Assembly: GCA_002505765.1 (NCBI GenBank)
Contig: DAVZ01000040.1
Coordinates: 1-64,000 of the forward strand
DNA length: 64,000 nt
Source: Methanobacterium sp. UBA176
GTDB taxonomy: Archaea > Methanobacteriota > Methanobacteria > Methanobacteriales > Methanobacteriaceae
Direction of reading: 5' to 3'
Under the pieces are notes generated by a model that saw only the letters and a program-made list of their open reading frames with translations, was not told the DNA's origin and searched no databases. Made by a program: the position numbers and the translations under genes. Positions 35,001 through 44,129 of the stretch are shown one piece after another (within the stretch, counting starts at the first letter, position 1; each line of letters starts with the position of its first letter).

Positions 35001-35453
35001 CTATGAATGATTTTGTGACGGTAACTTTGCAGCTTGAAGCCAGAATTTTTCTACTGCTTTAACCACCCATTTGAAATTTTTAAAGTCAACCGGTTTGTTA
35101 AGGTAACAGTTTGCATGAAGATCATAAGCTCTGTTTATATCTGCTTCAGATTTGGAAGTGGTCAAAATCACAACCGGTATCCGTTTAAGGTCATCATCCT
35201 CTTTTATTTCTTTAAGAACTTCACGTCCATCTTTTTTTGGTAGATTTAAATCTAAAAGTATTATATTTGGGCGTGGAACATTAGAAAATCGCCCTTCTTT
35301 ATGCAAAAAGGACATTGCCTCTTCTCCGTCCTCTGCAACATGTATATTGTTTCTATCTTTTGCTTTCATAATACGTTTAATCAGACCAACATCACCTTCA
35401 TTATCTTCTACCAAGAGAATTTCTATAACTTTATTATTTATCTTCCTTTCCAT
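35001..35453 (-). CDS. Single-domain response regulator (Rcp1/CheY type)
   Basis: A 150-residue receiver with LLVEDNEGDVGLIKRIMKAK, the phospho-accepting Asp in IILLDLNLPKKDG, the switch residues TTSK, and CYLNKPVDF. There is no output domain, as in the Rcp1 proteins that accept phosphate from phytochrome-type kinases with this SHDLQEP motif. GGAGG lies seven bases before the ATG. It sits between two such kinases and is their likely partner. Confidence 0.93.
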   Translation of the reverse strand: MERKINNKVIEILLVEDNEGDVGLIKRIMKAKDRNNIHVAEDGEEAMSFLHKEGRFSNVPRPNIILLDLNLPKKDGREVLKEIKEDDDLKRIPVVILTTSKSEADINRAYDLHANCYLNKPVDFKNFKWVVKAVEKFWLQAAKLPSQNHS

Positions 35454-35459
35454 TCATTG

Positions 35460-35505
35460 GCCTCCTGATTGGTAAAGTGAATAAAATGTTGAACCACCAT
35501 CTGAA
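35460..35505 (-). pseudogene. Fragment of a histidine kinase 3' end
   Basis: Bases 35466-35497 nearly repeat 35553-35585, the end of the giant kinase (codons for GSTFYFTLP). One base is missing (TATTCAC versus TATTTCAC). So a second kinase tail lies directly before the response-regulator gene, which suggests an unequal recombination or loss of a gene between them. Confidence 0.6.
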
Positions 35506-35513
35506 CCTTTTTA

Positions 35514-35549
35514 AAAAAAGGTTGATCAAAAACTGGATGATCAACCTTT
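35514..35549 (-). terminator. Hairpin terminator after the giant kinase gene
   Basis: On the minus strand AAAGGTTGATCA pairs with TGATCAACCTTT (12 bp, loop of about nine bases), followed by further Ts. The stop codon of the kinase lies in the 5' arm. It has the shape of an intrinsic terminator, although archaeal termination usually needs only the T-run. Confidence 0.55.
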
Positions 35550-38500
35550 CCGATTGATCGGTAAAGTGAAATAAAATGTCGAACCATTACCAGGTTTAGA
35601 TTTTACCCATATACGTCCTTCGTGTCTTTCTATAATTTTTTTACAAATTGAAAGCCCTATTCCTGTCCCCGGATATTCTCTCCGCTTATGCAACCTTTTG
35701 AAAACTTCAAAGATTCTATCTGAATGTTTAGGATCAATTCCAATTCCATTATCAGTGACTGAAAATATCCATTGATCATCTTCTTTCCTTGATGAAATAT
35801 GAATTTTTGGTGTCTTTTCACTTCTAAATTTTATTGCATTACTGATAAGGTTTTGAAATACCTGAGTTAGTTGAGTGGAATCTGCCATTACTTCAGGAAG
35901 CTTGTCATGAGTTATAATTGCTTCGTTTTCTTTAATAGATGTTTCCAAATTGGGTAACACCTGTTTGTAAACCAATTCACAATCAATGGGTTCGAATTCT
36001 CTGGCCTGTGTGGTAACTCTTGAAAATTCTAAAAGGTCATCTATCAGGTGCTGCATACGAATGGATCCATCTACAGCAAAGTTTATATATTCATCTGCTT
36101 CTCCGTCCAATTTACCCTTATAATCCATTTGTAAAAGCTGTAAATAGCTTGCTACCATTCTTAAAGGTTCCTGCAGGTCATGGGATGATACGTAAGCAAA
36201 TTGTTCAAGCTCTGCATTTGAACGATTTAGTTCATCTAATTTTAATTTTAACATTTTGTTGGCTGCCGATAGTTCCACGGTTCGCTCCTGCACAAGTTGC
36301 TCCATTTCATTTATCAGCCGCGCATTCTCCAAGGAAATCGCTGCCTGTGATATCAATAATTCTATCATATCTGTTTTTTCTGATGTAAATACCGAATCTG
36401 ACAGATAATTTTCAAGATATAATACTCCAATCATCTTTGATTGATTTATTACAGGCATACAAAGGACGGAACGTAGTTCCATATCCTGTACTTCCTGATT
36501 ATCTTTAAATATACCTTCCTGTGCGGCATTGTCTAAAATCAATCGCTTTCCAGTTCTGTGTACATAGCGAACAATCGCTTTGCAGATATCATCGGCATCT
36601 TCAAGTCTTTTATTGAACGTTTTAACTGCTTCTTTGTCAGTGGCATGACTTTCGGCACGGATAAACAAGTTACCATTCTCTTCTGTAAGTAAATATCCAT
36701 GCTGCGCCCCTGAACTCTCAATAACCACGTTCATAATCTTTTTTAGCAGCGCTTCCTGCTCTATCTCTGCAGAAATGGCCAGAGATGATTTCATAAGATA
36801 TTCAACATCAAGATCAGGAAGGATAGGTGAAAGTAATTCTGCCTCAAGATAGGCGTAGGAAGTCTCTTCATCAAAATACTCAGGATATCTCTCGATAAGA
36901 TCGATTTCTTTTCGTTCTGCATGACATATTTTGTACAAACGTGTTGCTTCGGCAAAATACACTCCTACAGTAGATTGACCAGCCCTTAATAGAAGTTCAC
37001 CGAGACATTCATTGAGATGCCCTTCCAGAAATATATAATTATTTTTATGTGCAGCATCTATAGCATCAAGGTAAAAACTCCTTGCTTCCTTAAATTCACC
37101 GGTGACTCTTTCCAGTTCTGCATAAAGAAAAGTAAGATATGGTTTCAATAAAGGCCCTAGTTCAGCCCACGTTTCAATCTTCTTAACAAGAGGCTGAATC
37201 TCCTTCAATAATTCCTGTTCATCTTCAAAGCTTATCCCCTTTTCATACAGTTTAAGAGAGTTTAACACCCTAAATACATGCCACTGTCTTTTCAGCACAT
37301 TATCGGTAAGACCTGACATGTACCTCTGGACGTCGCCAAGATACTTTTCAGCCTCTTCATAATCTCCCAAATAATAGTGTGTTAAACCCATGTGGACATA
37401 AAAACTTCCTGCAGAGGCAATGTGGTTATCCTGCTCCCATTTTCTCAGCTTTTCTTTCATGGGCACTGGCGAATACTCCTTTTTCATTGGCTCGATCCAG
37501 CCCGCTTGCATAGCCTCAGCAAGGCCTACAGAGAAGGACAGATGATATCTATTCGAAAATTGAAGACATTCATTGGCATAATCCTCTATAACTGATAGGT
37601 CTGCTCCCTGAACTTGCAGGTTCCACATCAGCGGACCATAGGAAAGACCAGCATTATACAGGTCACCACAGTTCTTCCCGGACTGAATCGATTTAAGACA
37701 GTAGTCCACTATATCCTTAGGGTGATTTCTCGAATGCATGTTACACCATACGATCCCATTCATACCTCGGGTAGCACCGAATGTGTTGGAATATCTTGCC
37801 GATAGATCCCTTGCAAGGTCTTCATATTTGAACGCTAGCTCAAATTCTTCCTGTTCTCCAAGTTGAAGCCCCATAATGCTAAAAGAATAAATTACGGATT
37901 CATCCATGCCCCCAGATAGACAATGCTGGGTCGACTGTGCAGCCGAGAGGTAAAGCTGAGGCACAAGGCCAGACATATACAGGTCGGGAATTAATTCACT
38001 GTAAAATGCAAGCTCGATCTTGCTTTTCCTGTCTGTGGTGAATGGCATATTCAAAATGGTTTTCCATACATCGATATCCTTTGAAGCGATTTCATTCATC
38101 AGATCTTGCCGTCTTTTGTCTGCTTCATCTGGATTGTCTGGAATGGTTTTGTCAAAATATGCAAGACCTTGGTTGGCAGTTTCGATAGCCTTGATAAAAT
38201 TGCCTATAGAGGACAGTGAAGTTGTCTGTTCAGCCAGACATTCTGCCTTGTCCAGATCAGTTTTGGCATGATCAAGAAGATAGTTAAGTAATCCTTCAGA
38301 ATTCTCATAATTTCCACACATAAGTTCTGTTTTTGCTGCTTTCTGATATATCCTGAAAGTAAGATTATAATGATCGTCTTCCCAACAATTATCAGGCAAC
38401 AATTCTCTACTTTGATTAAAATACTCATTTGCCGCTTCTGTAGCAAGGGAGTCTAATGCCTTATTTCCGGCATGATAATTAATTTCAGAGAGGATATATG

Positions 38501-40739
38501 CTGTATTTAAGTCCAATTCATTTTCTCTACCAAGGTTAAGATGAGAAACAATAGTGAACAGGTTTTCCAATTTTTCTAAGCCTACAAAACTTTCAGTTTT
38601 GTGGCCGGAAAAATCTTCCGATTTTTCCAAGTCTATATTTTCCGGTACATTGGAAAGTAGATGGTTTCCCACCTGCCAGTGAATCTCTCGCCGCCTTTTG
38701 GGAGGTATAGCAGATAAAGTTGCTTCTTGAACCTTGTCGTGAATGAACTGCAATTTATTCTTGTTTTCTATCAATAATCCTTGCCTTAGAGCCGGTTTCA
38801 ACATCGTGAAAGTTTTCAGTAATGATATTTCCATGATTGACGATAATTCATGAGGAGAAAAATTATTTCCCATGCATGCGCAGTATTCAAGGATGTTAAT
38901 CAGATCAGGTGGAAGCTTTTTAATTTTTGAACTGAAAAGAGAAACAACCGTGGCTGGCATGCGGGATTCATGGATTTTGTCCATGTCCCATTGCCATTGT
39001 CCATATTCATCAAGAAAAATTAAATCTTCATTATGGAGATACGAAAGACTTTCGCTGACAAAGAGTGGATTTCCTTCACTTAGTGCGTCTATGAAATCAG
39101 ATAAAGACTTTGTTTGCTCAAGGGAAGAGTCAAGAATGTATGACACCATTTCGTGACAATGTTCTGATTTCAAAGGTCCCAGTCTGATTTCTTTGAGTGG
39201 TTGGCCCTGCTCATTGACTTTTCGGATGAGTTTTGATAAAGGGTGGCTAGGGTCGACTTCGTTGTGACGGTATGCTCCCAGTAAAAAGAGATAAGGATGT
39301 TCCTTGTAATTGGTGAATATGTTTGCCAGAAAATCAAATGATGCTGCATCACACCACTGGAGGTCATCTATAAATAGGGTCAGAGGGTTCTCCTTACTGG
39401 CCAAACAGGTAAGGAAATTGTCAAAAAGGTCGTGAAACCTGTTAAGTGATTCAACAGGAGGAAGTTGGGGAACTTCAGGCTGTGGCCCAATAAGAATTTC
39501 CAGTTCAGGAATTACATCAATCAGGACTTTTCCATTTTTTCCAACAGCTTTCAGTATTTTCTTTTTCCAGTCTGCAAGCCTTTCATCACTTTCGGTTAAA
39601 AAAGTTCGCATTAAATTTCTGAGGGCTTGAATAAGGGAACTATATGGAATATTTTTTTGATAAACATCGAATTTTCCAGATGTGAAATAACCTCTGTGTT
39701 TCACAATCGGCTTTTGTAACTCCTGTATCAAACGTGTTTTTCCAATTCCAGACAGTCCAGATATTAAAAGCGAGTGAAATTCTCCCTCGGCAACATTTTC
39801 GTACTCATCAAGAATAATTTCAGCTTCCTTATCACGTCCGACCATTTTAGAGATAAATGTAACCCTGTGAATATGAAGAGACTTTTCTAATTGGAATTCA
39901 CGTATCGTACCTGTGGTTAAATATTCATTCTGACAGTGTATTAGATCAGCTAGAAGCCCGTTACTACTTTGATAGCGTTTTTCAGGCTCTTTGTGCATTA
40001 ATTTAGCAACAATTTTACTTAAAGTGATGGGAACATCAGGATTTAATTCATGAATCTTAGGTGCTTCTTCAGCAAGGTGTGAGTGTATCAATTCAAGAGG
40101 ATCATTGGATGAAAAAGGGAGATGACCTGTTAACATCTCATAGAATACGATCCCTAAAGAATATAAATCTGAAGAAAAACCCACTCTGTGACTAATACGT
40201 CCTGTCTGTTCTGGAGAGGTATAGGCAAGAGTTCCTCTGACAAAAGAACCCTCATAAATAAAATGACTGACATCTCTTACATCAATAGCGCTTATGAAAT
40301 CTATGAGTCGGATGGCAAGTTCGTTGTCCACGAGTATGTTGTGGGGTTTAATGCCACCATGGATAATTCCCGCTTCATGAACCTTTTCCAGTGCAGAAAC
40401 AAGCCCAATGGCTATGGTGAAAAAATCATTCAAAGAAATACTGGAACATTCTTCCATTAAATTATTGAGGGTGATCCCGTCGAAGTATTCCTGGGTTATA
40501 AAGCAGATTCCATCCTTGCTGCTAAATGAAAGAGGTGTAATCACCAGAGGATCATTTAAAACCTTGAGATGTTCAATTTTCTGCATGATCTGGGATTTTT
40601 TATAATCTGACAAAAAACTGGCCTTTAGAGTCTTAAGCACAAGTAGTTGATGGGGATTTCTATTGTGATATACTTTATAAATGGTTGCTTGAGGACTTTT
40701 ACCGATTTTTTCAACAATTTCATAATTTGGGATTATCAC
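35541..40739 (-). CDS. Giant protein kinase-like/AAA ATPase/GAF/histidine kinase
   Basis: A 1,732-residue protein. Order: Ser/Thr kinase-like domain (~5-270), AAA/NACHT-like ATPase with Walker A SGLSGIGKT and Walker B LTLFIDDLQW (~320-600), long helical TPR-like region (~700-1300), GAF (~1340-1480), HisKA (VSSHDLQEPLRMVASY) and HATPase (DNGIGID, GTGIGLSICKKI). The kinase loop reads HGGIKPHN instead of HRDxKxxN and DFG is DFI, so this domain is probably inactive. A palindrome adds 17 residues near residue 710. Start GTG after AGGAGG. Confidence 0.92.
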   Translation of the reverse strand: MIIPNYEIVEKIGKSPQATIYKVYHNRNPHQLLVLKTLKASFLSDYKKSQIMQKIEHLKVLNDPLVITPLSFSSKDGICFITQEYFDGITLNNLMEECSSISLNDFFTIAIGLVSALEKVHEAGIIHGGIKPHNILVDNELAIRLIDFISAIDVRDVSHFIYEGSFVRGTLAYTSPEQTGRISHRVGFSSDLYSLGIVFYEMLTGHLPFSSNDPLELIHSHLAEEAPKIHELNPDVPITLSKIVAKLMHKEPEKRYQSSNGLLADLIHCQNEYLTTGTIREFQLEKSLHIHRVTFISKMVGRDKEAEIILDEYENVAEGEFHSLLISGLSGIGKTRLIQELQKPIVKHRGYFTSGKFDVYQKNIPYSSLIQALRNLMRTFLTESDERLADWKKKILKAVGKNGKVLIDVIPELEILIGPQPEVPQLPPVESLNRFHDLFDNFLTCLASKENPLTLFIDDLQWCDAASFDFLANIFTNYKEHPYLFLLGAYRHNEVDPSHPLSKLIRKVNEQGQPLKEIRLGPLKSEHCHEMVSYILDSSLEQTKSLSDFIDALSEGNPLFVSESLSYLHNEDLIFLDEYGQWQWDMDKIHESRMPATVVSLFSSKIKKLPPDLINILEYCACMGNNFSPHELSSIMEISLLKTFTMLKPALRQGLLIENKNKLQFIHDKVQEATLSAIPPKRRREIHWQVGNHLLSNVPENIDLEKSEDFSGHKTESFVGLEKLENLFTIVSHLNLGRENELDLNTAYILSEINYHAGNKALDSLATEAANEYFNQSRELLPDNCWEDDHYNLTFRIYQKAAKTELMCGNYENSEGLLNYLLDHAKTDLDKAECLAEQTTSLSSIGNFIKAIETANQGLAYFDKTIPDNPDEADKRRQDLMNEIASKDIDVWKTILNMPFTTDRKSKIELAFYSELIPDLYMSGLVPQLYLSAAQSTQHCLSGGMDESVIYSFSIMGLQLGEQEEFELAFKYEDLARDLSARYSNTFGATRGMNGIVWCNMHSRNHPKDIVDYCLKSIQSGKNCGDLYNAGLSYGPLMWNLQVQGADLSVIEDYANECLQFSNRYHLSFSVGLAEAMQAGWIEPMKKEYSPVPMKEKLRKWEQDNHIASAGSFYVHMGLTHYYLGDYEEAEKYLGDVQRYMSGLTDNVLKRQWHVFRVLNSLKLYEKGISFEDEQELLKEIQPLVKKIETWAELGPLLKPYLTFLYAELERVTGEFKEARSFYLDAIDAAHKNNYIFLEGHLNECLGELLLRAGQSTVGVYFAEATRLYKICHAERKEIDLIERYPEYFDEETSYAYLEAELLSPILPDLDVEYLMKSSLAISAEIEQEALLKKIMNVVIESSGAQHGYLLTEENGNLFIRAESHATDKEAVKTFNKRLEDADDICKAIVRYVHRTGKRLILDNAAQEGIFKDNQEVQDMELRSVLCMPVINQSKMIGVLYLENYLSDSVFTSEKTDMIELLISQAAISLENARLINEMEQLVQERTVELSAANKMLKLKLDELNRSNAELEQFAYVSSHDLQEPLRMVASYLQLLQMDYKGKLDGEADEYINFAVDGSIRMQHLIDDLLEFSRVTTQAREFEPIDCELVYKQVLPNLETSIKENEAIITHDKLPEVMADSTQLTQVFQNLISNAIKFRSEKTPKIHISSRKEDDQWIFSVTDNGIGIDPKHSDRIFEVFKRLHKRREYPGTGIGLSICKKIIERHEGRIWVKSKPGNGSTFYFTLPINRKG
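38570..38631. mobile_element. Palindromic element inserted in frame in the giant kinase
   Basis: CAAAACT-TTC-AGTTTTG and a 9-bp stem GGAAAAATC...GATTTTTCC lie between ATTTTTCTAAG (38570-38580) and ATTTTTCCAAG (38621-38631), an 11-bp direct repeat with one mismatch. The added length is 51 bp, exactly 17 codons (KSEDFSGHKTESFVGLEK region). The frame continues unharmed on both sides. Confidence 0.82.
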
Positions 40740-40745
40740 TTGGGT

Positions 40746-41285
40746 TCAACCTCCTAAAGATGCATTGCAAGTAACAGGTGCAAATGGTGGCAATTCTGTA
40801 TTTGCTGATTTCGCATTTTCTTCATAGCAACGATTAGTCTTTGTCCTCAAGTGACATCTACGTGTCACATTACTTCTAATTTCTATCAAATTGCTAAACA
40901 GTTTCATGTTTATGTCCTGTTTCTCGCTAAATTTCCTCTTCATTGCTTTTAGACTCAGTAATACCGGAGAGAGATTTTCGCGTTCAACATTATTATTTTT
41001 GTCTTTAACTGGTTGTAAACTCCAATTAGAGAAACTGGTTCTTAAAATTAGATTTTTGAAAGGTTCAGTGTAAAAATAAGACTTAAATGTTCCTAGAACT
41101 ATTTTAAATATTTCCTTCATCTCCAGGATATGGAAATGCGTACCTGTAAAATAATCAGTAGTTTTGTTATTTAAAATAAAATTAAAACTAGCATCCGCAT
41201 GCGTTATCATAAAATACGCATTACAAAGTGTTCTTTGAGGTATTGTGGCTTTCTCTGAAATTTCATTTTGAAATGATTGTTTCAT
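40746..41285 (-). CDS. Hypothetical protein before the giant kinase
   Basis: A 179-residue open frame ends with the Shine-Dalgarno site of the kinase. It has no motif or hydrophobic segment I recognise, several cysteines (CNAYF, RRCHLRT, NRCYEE), and amino-acid usage unlike its neighbours. It may be a genuine small protein or a chance frame in a 5' region. The gap from 41286 to 41497 holds only AT-rich sequence. Confidence 0.35.
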   Translation of the reverse strand: MKQSFQNEISEKATIPQRTLCNAYFMITHADASFNFILNNKTTDYFTGTHFHILEMKEIFKIVLGTFKSYFYTEPFKNLILRTSFSNWSLQPVKDKNNNVERENLSPVLLSLKAMKRKFSEKQDINMKLFSNLIEIRSNVTRRCHLRTKTNRCYEENAKSANTELPPFAPVTCNASLGG

Positions 41286-41497
41286 TGCACAACCTCTATG
41301 TTTATAAATTGAAGAAAATGTTTAAAAAAGCTTTTTTTTATTATAATTATATTTTTTTACTATTTATCTCTTTTTATTTTATTCTTAATTCAAATATAAT
41401 GTGTGAATCTATGCGAATAATAATAAAAGTAATATTTCAAGGGAATAGAGAATAAATACTCAGTAACTATCATAACATTTCATTTATGAAACTCAAT

Positions 41498-42901
41498 TTA
41501 AGTTTCATCATTTAAAAATCGCCTTAATTTTAAAATGGCATCTTCAGCAGCCTCAGGAGAACAACCTCCAATAACTGTTCTTGATTTAATGTTTTCCATC
41601 GGATCCAGTGCCTTTTTAATAATCTCATCATCCAGTTGAAGATGTTTATCCAAAAGTTCCATGGCAATGTTATCTAAAAACTTCGAGTCAATATCTTCAA
41701 TAGATACATTGTTTTCTAAAGCTTCTGTAACCATTCTTCCAACTATCTTGTGGGCAGTCCTGAAGGGCATCTTTTTTTCACGAACCAGTATATCTGCTAA
41801 CTCTGTGGCTGATGCAAAATTTGATTTTGCAAGTTCTGCAGCACGTTTTTCATTGACCTTAACGGTAGAAAGCATGCCTTTAACAATATTAAGAAGTGAT
41901 TTAGAATTATCAACTGAATTCCAAAGATGAGGAGTTATCTCCTGCAAATCACGGTTGTAACTGTAAGGTATTGCTTTTAAAATAGTTAAAATGGTCATTA
42001 ATTCCCCTGTTAAGATTGCACTTTTTGCCCTTGCAATTTCTGCAACGTCTGGGTTCTTTTTTTGAGGCATTATAGATGAAGTTGATGAATACTCGTAATC
42101 AATTTCCACCATTCTAAATTCATATGTGCTCCATATTATAAGCTCTTCACAGATTTTACTTAGATTGGATGCAAGCATTGAGAGGGCAAATACAGTTTCT
42201 GCTGCAAAATCCCTTGAACTTACAGCATCTATAGAATTTTCCATTATCCTGCTAAAACCCAGAAGATCCGTTGTCATTTCTCGATCTATAGGGAAACTCG
42301 TTGTTGTAAGTGCCGCCGAACCCAAAGGATTCATATCCACCCTTTTATAGGCATCCATCAAGCGTTCATAGTCCCTTTTAAGAGCATTTGCATATGCAAG
42401 CAGATGATGAGCAAACGTTGTAGGTTGAGCATGTTGCAGATGAGTATAACCTACAAAAATAGTTTCTTTATGCTCTTCAGCCATATTGAGTATTTCCTCA
42501 ATAAAATGAAGTATTATTGAGCATATTGATTCTAATTCATTCTTTAAAACAAGTCTAAGATCTGTTGCTACCTGGTCGTTTCTTGATTTTCCTGTATGCA
42601 TGAATCCTGCAGCTTCTCCTATTTTGGAGTGAACGTAGTTTTCAATGGCCATGTGAATGTCTTCTACAGAAGGATCAATGTCAAGCGCATTTATTCCCTT
42701 CTTTTTGAGATCTTGTAAAGCATTTAATATCTTTTGGGCATTTTCCTTTGAAATTATTCCATTTTCAGAGAGCATCATTGTATGTGCAATGTTCAACTGG
42801 ATGTCTGCATGGAAAATGCGCTTATCAAATTCCATAGAAGAAGTAAAAGATGCTGCTTCGCTGTTCATCCTCCCCTTAAGCCTTCCAGATCTTAGATTCA
42901 A
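41498..42901 (-). CDS. argH: Argininosuccinate lyase
   Basis: About 467 residues. The usual start NLRSGRLKGRMNSEAASFTS is preceded by TTG at 42901, with GGTGA five bases before it. Frames extending further upstream only read through the S27ae gene. The fumarase/lyase signature GSSIMPQKKNPD appears as TSSIMPQKKNPDVAEIARAK, and FMHTGKSRNDQVATDLRL is present. It releases arginine and fumarate in arginine synthesis. Confidence 0.95.
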   Translation of the reverse strand: MNLRSGRLKGRMNSEAASFTSSMEFDKRIFHADIQLNIAHTMMLSENGIISKENAQKILNALQDLKKKGINALDIDPSVEDIHMAIENYVHSKIGEAAGFMHTGKSRNDQVATDLRLVLKNELESICSIILHFIEEILNMAEEHKETIFVGYTHLQHAQPTTFAHHLLAYANALKRDYERLMDAYKRVDMNPLGSAALTTTSFPIDREMTTDLLGFSRIMENSIDAVSSRDFAAETVFALSMLASNLSKICEELIIWSTYEFRMVEIDYEYSSTSSIMPQKKNPDVAEIARAKSAILTGELMTILTILKAIPYSYNRDLQEITPHLWNSVDNSKSLLNIVKGMLSTVKVNEKRAAELAKSNFASATELADILVREKKMPFRTAHKIVGRMVTEALENNVSIEDIDSKFLDNIAMELLDKHLQLDDEIIKKALDPMENIKSRTVIGGCSPEAAEDAILKLRRFLNDET

Positions 42902-42929
42902 GGTTTTCACCTTAATTATTCCATGAAAA

Positions 42930-43085
42930 TTATTCTTTAGTTTTCCATTCTGTGTAGCCGCACTTTCCACAGGCGTATCTGTCTCCATGATCTGCCATGA
43001 AAACACCGTGTGAGCATCTAACACATTCTGGGTTTTTTCTAACCAGTTTATTATCTTTAACTTCGTAAAGGTCGCATTTTCTCAT
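42930..43085 (-). CDS. rps27ae: Ribosomal protein S27ae
   Basis: A 51-residue zinc-binding protein from ATG 43085: MRKCDLYEVKDNKLVRKNPE, then CVRCSHGVFMADHGDRYACG, then KCGYTEWKTKE. The CxxC...CxxC zinc ligands (CVRC and CGKC) are clear. Its start overlaps the S24e stop, as in other archaea where these two genes are paired. Confidence 0.95.
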   Translation of the reverse strand: MRKCDLYEVKDNKLVRKNPECVRCSHGVFMADHGDRYACGKCGYTEWKTKE

Positions 43086-43396
43086 TATTCATCCTCCTGA
43101 GGTTCTTCGTCCTTTTGAGGTTCCTGATTTTTTGCTAAAATATGTTTAGCTTCAATTTTGCTTAAATTTTCCTCTGAATCATACAGTTTTGCGTATCCGT
43201 CGGCCCTACCTTCGCCAAATTTAGGTAGAACCTTATCAACTACAAGAAGCTTTTTGTCTGCATCAAGTAATGCAACAAGCTTGTTTTTTACTTCTAATAC
43301 GTTCGGAGTAGATTCTCCCTGATATATGCAGTCAAAGTGTATTTCGGTTCTGTTTAAAAGTGGATTCTCATTTTTATCTTTAATTTCTATGTCCAT
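43085..43396 (-). CDS. rps24e: Ribosomal protein S24e
   Basis: The 103-residue protein reads MDIEIKDKNENPLLNRTEIH, FDCIYQGESTPNVLEVKNKL, and KFGEGRADGYAKLYDSEENL, typical of S24e. The acidic tail (PQKDEEPQEDE) is common in methanogens. It is part of the small ribosomal subunit. It sits 11 bases after the dephospho-CoA kinase gene. Confidence 0.97.
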   Translation of the reverse strand: MDIEIKDKNENPLLNRTEIHFDCIYQGESTPNVLEVKNKLVALLDADKKLLVVDKVLPKFGEGRADGYAKLYDSEENLSKIEAKHILAKNQEPQKDEEPQEDE

Positions 43397-43407
43397 TATT
43401 TGACCTC

Positions 43408-43929
43408 CTAAAAATTTAATAATATTTTTGGTTCATCATTCATCTCAAAATAGCTCAGAATTTCTTCTACTTTATTTTTAATTTCATCAGCTTCAACAAC
43501 CACAACTCCTTCTCCTGGTTGTCCGTATAAAATTATTGAATCTTTATCAGACAGCAAAGCACTGGGAATCACTGCCAGATCTTCTTCACCATTTACAACA
43601 ATTAGAACATTTGATTTTCTGGCAATCTGAAATGCTTCACCAATTGTATCCCAGAGTTCATCTGTGATGGTTCCTGGAGGGTTATCTGCAGTTAATGTGA
43701 TTGCATTATATTCAATGTTATGTTTTGATACTCTTCTCTCAATCTTATTATCTATAATTCCAATTTCTGGAATTATACTGGAATCCAAAAGATTTTTGGT
43801 TGTAGCATCGCCTACGGAAATTATAAAATGATTTTGAAACATGTCATTGTCTACATCATTTAAAGAAGAGTAGAGTTTCCCTAAAGGTTTTTTAAAGTAC
43901 TTTCTTCCTTCTTTTTTTAATATTAACAC
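43408..43929 (-). CDS. GTP-dependent dephospho-CoA kinase (DUF359)
   Basis: The 173-residue protein belongs to the former DUF359 family: KPLGKLYSSLNDV, FIISVGDATTKNLLDSSIIP, TLTADNPPGTITDELWDTIG, VNGEEDLAVIPSALL, LYGQPGEGVVVVEAD. These archaeal enzymes make coenzyme A from dephospho-CoA using GTP. Its place between spt4 and rps24e is usual in Methanobacteriales. Confidence 0.93.
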   Translation of the reverse strand: MLILKKEGRKYFKKPLGKLYSSLNDVDNDMFQNHFIISVGDATTKNLLDSSIIPEIGIIDNKIERRVSKHNIEYNAITLTADNPPGTITDELWDTIGEAFQIARKSNVLIVVNGEEDLAVIPSALLSDKDSIILYGQPGEGVVVVEADEIKNKVEEILSYFEMNDEPKILLNF

Positions 43930-43946
43930 TTTAAAACCTTAAAATT

Positions 43947-44129
43947 TTATCTTACCCTTAATGCGTATTCTCCAGGAATACCTATGTTAAGCTCCTTGGC
44001 AATGCCTGATTTTTCAGGGTCGATTATGATTAAAAAACCGCTCCAATTTTTTGAAGAAGATGTATTACATATTGCACATCTTTCAGATTCCATCAGCCTT
44101 TTACATTTTGTACATGCTTTTGTAACCAT
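43947..44129 (-). CDS. spt4: Transcription elongation factor Spt4
   Basis: A 60-residue zinc protein with CTKCKRLMESERCAICNTSS (CxxC...CxxC) and the sequence NWSGFLIIIDPEKSGIAKEL. It binds Spt5 and keeps RNA polymerase processive. Its first base is the last base of rpo7, so the two are translationally coupled. Confidence 0.96.
   Translation of the reverse strand: MVTKACTKCKRLMESERCAICNTSSSKNWSGFLIIIDPEKSGIAKELNIGIPGEYALRVR

Noticed and set aside
41228..41455. Rightward frame of 75 codons before argH
   Set aside because: AT-rich low-complexity sequence giving Phe/Ile/Tyr runs, with no start signal and no similarity.
42902..43024. Extended N-terminus of argininosuccinate lyase
   Set aside because: The extra 41 codons overlap the S27ae gene in another frame and are absent from the enzyme family; TTG 42901 has a proper ribosome-binding site.
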